Positions 63,628-64,000 of a DNA stretch of 64,000 bases are shown here, one piece after another. Under the pieces are notes generated by a model. That model was not told where the DNA came from. It saw only the letters and a list, made by a program, of their open reading frames with translations, and did not search any database. The number at the start of each line of letters is the position of its first letter. The first letter of the stretch is position 1. This DNA is from Clostridia bacterium. GTDB lineage: Bacteria; Bacillota; Clostridia; Christensenellales; Aristaeellaceae. The DNA lies in assembly GCA_017521565.1 (NCBI GenBank), contig JAFXCE010000133.1:18791-82790 (forward strand), in the 5' to 3' direction. Position numbers and translations under genes: made by a program.

Positions 63628-64000
63628 TCAATCGATCTCCTCATTGACCGTGATGATGGAATTCTCGTTCAGATCGCCGCAGCAGATGCGGATGTAGGCG
63701 TATGTGCCCCACCCGCTCGGAGCTGTGAACTGAATAACATCACCGTTGTCTCCGTATACAACCGGCGCAAATTCGCTGCCGGGCAGACTATTAGGATTGT
63801 GGCTCGCGTTAGTGAGCTTGTTGAACGACGCATCATATGCAAAGAATGTAGTCCTCGATGTAGAACCGCCGTCACCCGAAATGTCGAAATACTCCACGTT
63901 TTTGAATCGAATAATGTCGCCCTTTTTAGCCGGAATCAGGCCGGTCACGCACCAGCCCGTCGCAGCCGTGTCGCCGCTTGAAGACGTGCGCGTATCCCGC
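63628..64000 (-). CDS. Phage tail/baseplate-type protein, C-terminal part (cut by window edge)
   Basis: Open at the right edge; 123 codons are visible, ending in TGA. The motif GWCVTGLIPAKKGDIIRFKNVEYF and the following beta-rich GWGTYAYIRICCGDLNENSIITVN end resemble carbohydrate-binding C-terminal domains of phage tail or upper baseplate proteins. It sits directly upstream of the lysin, as is usual in siphovirus late operons. Base composition is more GC-rich than the lysis genes. No TAG is visible in this part. Confidence 0.65.
   Translation of the reverse strand, partial: RDTRTSSSGDTAATGWCVTGLIPAKKGDIIRFKNVEYFDISGDGGSTSRTTFFAYDASFNKLTNASHNPNSLPGSEFAPVVYGDNGDVIQFTAPSGWGTYAYIRICCGDLNENSIITVNEEID

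Noticed and set aside
1..64000. tRNA or rRNA genes, including a suppressor tRNA
   Set aside because: None found by eye in the intergenic regions; a phage suppressor tRNA would lie beyond 64000 if present.

Overview
The window looks like the chromosome of a spore-forming clostridial Bacillota with a G+C content in the mid-50s, probably a gut or mucosal lineage; I cannot name the genus. Three things point this way: the conserved block spoVM-rpmB-yloU(asp23)-yloV(fakA)-recG, the spoVAC start near the right end, and strong Firmicutes-style ribosome binding sites, TTGACA/TATAAT promoters, rho-independent terminators and a tyrosine T-box.

Layout. 1-10.5 kb is housekeeping: a cut-off membrane protein, a PrsA-like foldase lipoprotein, a 27-residue SpoVM, rpmB, Asp23/Gls24, FakA/YloV, RecG and pyruvate phosphate dikinase. 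11-32 kb holds two giant divergent secreted proteins (about 3,894 and 2,995 aa) made of BspA-type leucine-rich repeats; the second contains five tandem copies of a 636-bp unit. 32.4-34.8 kb has a small membrane protein with a Cys/His tail, a Nif11-like small protein and an acyl-ACP thioesterase. 34.9-42.7 kb is a third giant secreted protein (2,590 aa) of SpaA/SdrD-B-like domains. 42.7-45.5 kb has an Mrp/NBP35 ATPase, a secreted unknown and a methyltransferase. 45.7-51.1 kb is a five-gene biotin-dependent Na+-pumping decarboxylase/transcarboxylase operon. 51.4-60 kb returns to housekeeping genes: YigZ, TyrS, an EamA transporter, TrmL, two family-4-like uracil-DNA glycosylases, NfeD, FloA, a LytTR regulator and S20.

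Right end (60.4-64 kb). The spoVAC reading frame starts normally but breaks off after the conserved GFAN motif. It joins DNA of visibly lower G+C carrying, on the opposite strand, a phage late/lysis module: a tail-type protein cut by the window edge, a SpoIID/NlpC-P60/SH3 lysin, two holin-like proteins and a membrane-anchored coiled protein. Four consecutive phage genes are interrupted only by in-frame TAG codons, six in total. None is interrupted by TAA, TGA or a frameshift, and reading TAG as an amino acid (probably Gln, genetic code 15) restores full-length proteins. The same genes end in TAA, and the tail gene in TGA. Of 36 complete host genes in the window only one ends in TAG.

Main proposal: an amber-recoded prophage is inserted in spoVAC of a standard-code, spore-forming host. 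Its lysis functions are gated by TAG codons, and its excision would be needed to rebuild a gene for spore dipicolinate uptake. The integrase, suppressor tRNA and right attachment site would lie beyond the window and were not seen.
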